DNA from: Pelagimonas sp.
GTDB taxonomy: Bacteria; Pseudomonadota; Alphaproteobacteria; Rhodobacterales; Rhodobacteraceae
Direction: 5' to 3'
Length of the DNA: 64,000 bases
Assembly: GCA_025210455.1 (NCBI GenBank)
Contig: JAOARQ010000057.1
Location: 62,001 to 126,000, forward strand
The notes beneath the pieces are model-generated. The model was not told where the DNA came from. It was given only the letters and a program-made list of their open reading frames with translations, and searched no databases. This document shows, in pieces, positions 60,275 to 64,000 of the stretch. The translations under genes and the position numbers were made by a program. Each line of letters opens with the position of its first letter. Positions within the stretch are counted from its first letter, which is position 1.

Positions 60275-61846
60275 ATGCTAACGATTCAGGTATTAGGCCC
60301 GCTGCAGGTCATGCGGTCCGATGGTGTTGATCTGACGCCTAAAGGGGCGAAAAATCAGGCGCTTATTGCATTGCTGGCGACAGGCCAGGATCTTCAGCGA
60401 CCGCGTCGGTGGGTTCAGGATGTGCTGTGGTCAACCTTTGGGCCCGAACAGGCCGGGGCGAACCTGCGCCAGTCGCTTAGCCGTATTCGCGCGGCCTTGG
60501 GTGAGCACATGGATGTGCTCTTGTCTGATCGCGAAAGGCTGGGGTTTGATCCAGAAAAGGTGTCGGTCGATTTTTGGGAAACCCCGGGCAAACTGATTGA
60601 TCCCGAAGTGTTTTTACCGGGCCTTGATGCACGGGATCCTGCGTTTGAAAACTGGCTTGTCGCTGAACGGCAAGAACTGGGCAGACAATATCTGCGCATT
60701 TCCCCGGAAGGGCGGCGCGGGGTGACTTTTGCCTGCAGCCATGGGCTTGCCGAAAGCGAAGAAGAGCAGATCATCGGCGAACTGATGGCCACCCGGGTCG
60801 CAACCAATCTGACGGAACAGGTCCGTGGAACAATTGTTTCGGGGCAGTCTGATGACGCCTCGGCACCCTCGGTTGATTTCCTGATCAAGACGGATTTCCT
60901 GCCCAGTGATGCGGGCCGAAGCCTGTTCCTGAAGGTCGTGAAGCAGCAAGATCAAAAGCAGGTCCTGTCGCGGTTGCTCAAGCTGTCTCACCCCTCTGAG
61001 GCGGTTTCCCCCAGCCAGGGTGTCATGGGGCATGTCTTTGAAATTTCGGACAGTCTGCTGGGGGCACTGCCAAACGAACTGGACCATACGCGCCCCGAAC
61101 AACGGGCCACAGCGTTCTTTCGCCTTGCGTTGTACCGGATGATGACCTTCGAAACTGACGCCATGCGAGAGGCAGAGGGCCTTTTGTTGCAGGCCTATGA
61201 TACGGGCCAGAATGGCGTCTATCTTGGGTGGGCGGCGGTGCTCTGCGCGCTGCGTCAGGAATATTCAGCCGCAAAGCAGCCGCGGGATTTTTCTGAAGAG
61301 GCGTTTGATTACCTCAACCGTGCCACGGATCAGCGCAAAGAATCGCCTTTGCTGGATGTCATGACCGGGTTGGTGCGGTTGATCTTTAATCAGGAAATTG
61401 CCGCCGCGTGTGAGCTGGCCGTTCGGGCGACCGAACGCAATCCCTGCTGTGCCTTGGGTTGGATTGTACTGGCCCGCGCCAAGGCCATGGGGCAAGAGAT
61501 CACCGCGCTGGCGGCAGCGGATCGGGCCTGTGCCATGACCGGGGGCACACCTTATGAAACACTTGCGCTTTTGGTGCGATGTGATGTGGCCTTGCAGGTT
61601 GGGGCTTTTGATCAGGCCATGGCCTCTGCCGAGGCGGTGCTGATCCGTGCGCCGCTAAATCGCCCAGCCCTGCTGCGTCTGCTGTTTCTCTATCGTCATA
61701 GCGGCCGCCATACGAAAGAGGCCCGGGTTTCCGCCGTATTGAACAAAATCGCGCCGGGCATGAAACCAACCGATGTACTGGCCTCTGAGGCGGGGCTGGT
61801 AAAACTTATGCTGCCACTTGGCGTGCTGGATTCCCTGCTGGTCTGA
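60275..61846 (+). CDS. BTAD/SARP-like transcriptional regulator with TPR-type C-terminus
   Basis: Protein of 523 residues. The first about 95 form an OmpR-type winged helix of the SARP/BTAD group (MLTIQVLGPLQVMRSDGV, KNQALIALLATG, ANLRQSLSRIRAALG). No NB-ARC ATPase follows. Residues about 280-523 contain helical repeats (FRLALYRMMTFETDAMREAE, AACELAVRATERNPCCALGW, DQAMASAEAVLIRAPLNRPA) that look TPR-like. Similar proteins in Rhodobacteraceae regulate unknown targets. GGAGAGC precedes the ATG. It is a lone gene, convergent with groEL. Confidence 0.8.
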   Translation: MLTIQVLGPLQVMRSDGVDLTPKGAKNQALIALLATGQDLQRPRRWVQDVLWSTFGPEQAGANLRQSLSRIRAALGEHMDVLLSDRERLGFDPEKVSVDFWETPGKLIDPEVFLPGLDARDPAFENWLVAERQELGRQYLRISPEGRRGVTFACSHGLAESEEEQIIGELMATRVATNLTEQVRGTIVSGQSDDASAPSVDFLIKTDFLPSDAGRSLFLKVVKQQDQKQVLSRLLKLSHPSEAVSPSQGVMGHVFEISDSLLGALPNELDHTRPEQRATAFFRLALYRMMTFETDAMREAEGLLLQAYDTGQNGVYLGWAAVLCALRQEYSAAKQPRDFSEEAFDYLNRATDQRKESPLLDVMTGLVRLIFNQEIAAACELAVRATERNPCCALGWIVLARAKAMGQEITALAAADRACAMTGGTPYETLALLVRCDVALQVGAFDQAMASAEAVLIRAPLNRPALLRLLFLYRHSGRHTKEARVSAVLNKIAPGMKPTDVLASEAGLVKLMLPLGVLDSLLV

Positions 61847-61877
61847 GCGAGTCTCTCAGAACCGATCCCCCAAAAGA

Positions 61878-61904
61878 AAAGGGCCTGCGATTGGCAGGCC
61901 CTTT
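61878..61904. terminator. Terminator of groEL (shared hairpin)
   Basis: AAAGGGCCTGC and GCAGGCCCTTT form an 11-bp stem (61878-61904) with loop GATTG. On the minus strand it is followed by TCTTTTG. It lies 24 bp past the groEL stop and 30 bp past the BTAD stop. Confidence 0.8.
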
Positions 61905-61927
61905 CCCGAATAACTGCGTGAGGCAGA

Positions 61928-63586
<1,659 letters not shown>

Positions 63587-63642
63587 TCAGTAGATATCGG
63601 GAAAGCATCAAGGCGCAGATCTTACTGCACCTCAGGCAGATC

Positions 63643-63930
63643 TCAGGAGATCACGCCCAGGATGTCGCTTTCTTTCATGATCAGCAGCTCTTCACCGTCA
63701 ACGGTGACTTCGGTGCCCGACCACTTGCCGAACAGGACCTTGTCGCCTTCTTTGACGGCCATCGGGATCAGCTCGCCGCTGTCCTTGCGCGCACCTTCGC
63801 CACATGCGACCACAACGGCCTCAGCAGGCTTTTCTTTCGCGCTATCAGGAATGATCAGACCACCGGCGGTCTTTTCGTCGCTCTCTACGCGGCGTACCAG
63901 CACACGGTCATGAAGCGGTTTGAATGCCAT
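63643..63930 (-). CDS. groS: Co-chaperonin GroES
   Basis: GroES of 95 residues. The N-terminus [20 protein letters not shown] and the mobile loop region [16 protein letters not shown] are typical; the C-terminal part includes [25 protein letters not shown] lies about 9 nt before the ATG. It heads the groESL operon. Confidence 0.97.
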   Translation of the reverse strand: MAFKPLHDRVLVRRVESDEKTAGGLIIPDSAKEKPAEAVVVACGEGARKDSGELIPMAVKEGDKVLFGKWSGTEVTVDGEELLIMKESDILGVIS

Positions 63931-63984
63931 CTTTGTAGCTCCCAGCTCAAAGTTTATCTCGTTTTGACCCGGTCAAGCGGGCCG

Positions 63985-63993
63985 TTAGCACTC
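63985..63993. promoter_or_regulatory. CIRCE element, left half, cut by the window end
   Basis: TTAGCACTC is exactly the left arm of the CIRCE element (TTAGCACTC-N9-GAGTGCTAA) bound by HrcA. The right arm would begin at about 64003, just outside the window. It is about 55 bp upstream of the groES start. Confidence 0.82.
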
Positions 63994-64000
63994 AGTCATC

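Overview
The window looks like a chromosomal segment of an alphaproteobacterium of the Rhodobacteraceae (marine Roseobacter type). Signs of this are a metK leader matching the SAM/SAH riboswitch known from Rhodobacterales, a leader of the alphaproteobacterial serC type in front of serC-serA, the irr-fabA-fabB neighbourhood, the miaB-phoH-ybeY-corC-lnt-metK block, and moderately GC-rich genes with tight ATGA-type overlaps. About 67 protein genes are called. I see no tRNA, rRNA, CRISPR array, transposase, integrase or prophage, so this is mostly core chromosome with a few accessory patches.

Layout. 0-4 kb: sulfide chemistry, with a phosphatase-like/type II sulfide:quinone oxidoreductase fusion and a SulP anion transporter behind a promoter that carries an SqrR/BigR-type inverted repeat. 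4-8.6 kb: ClpP-like peptidase plus phosphoesterase, then the serCA serine pathway with its RNA leader. 8.6-14.2 kb: phenylacetate catabolism (tetR, paaK, beta-ketoadipyl-CoA thiolase, paaI, divergent paaZ). 14.3-19.5 kb: DUF2794, agmatinase, NlpC/P60 and M17 peptidases, and several unrecognised small genes, including a divergent pair that shares an uncharacterised domain. 19.5-23.5 kb: asd, a polysaccharide-type NDP-sugar epimerase/dehydratase, and a LOG-family hydrolase. 23.6-32.9 kb: a heme-iron locus with hmuSTUV plus an IsdG-like monooxygenase, divergent TonB receptor hmuR, and an ExbB-ExbD-ExbD-TonB energy module. 33-45.6 kb: LacI-type regulator, yaaA, recQ, yggT, thioesterase, irr, fabA, fabB, ferredoxin, miaB, and an OmpA-lipoprotein pair. 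45.7-54.4 kb: phoH, ybeY, corC, lnt, metK, trmB, aroA, cmk. 54.5-59.2 kb: purine (ureide) breakdown with an NCS2 permease. 59.3-64 kb: smpB, a probable minus-strand small RNA, a BTAD-type regulator, and groES-groEL with half of a CIRCE element at the window edge.

How parts work together. The heme receptor, periplasmic binder, ABC transporter and TonB/Exb motor form a complete import path from outer membrane to cytosol. HmuS and the IsdG-like enzyme act at its cytosolic end, and the iron regulator Irr lies 6 kb away. The ureide genes cover hydroxyisourate to glyoxylate plus urea, except for the allantoate hydrolase and the oxidase steps, which are not in the window. The phenylacetate genes here cover activation, ring-opening product oxidation, the final thiolysis and proofreading; the epoxidase paaABCDE is not here.

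Most interesting for follow-up: the sulfide-type operator in front of the SulP gene; a T8-tailed terminator and several hairpins on the minus strand near 59.8 kb with no gene to serve; the divergent small-gene pair around 18.9 kb with symmetric inverted repeats; and the tandem OmpA/lipoprotein pair that shares a Cys- and Trp-containing motif. All calls were made by reading the sequence; no database search was run.
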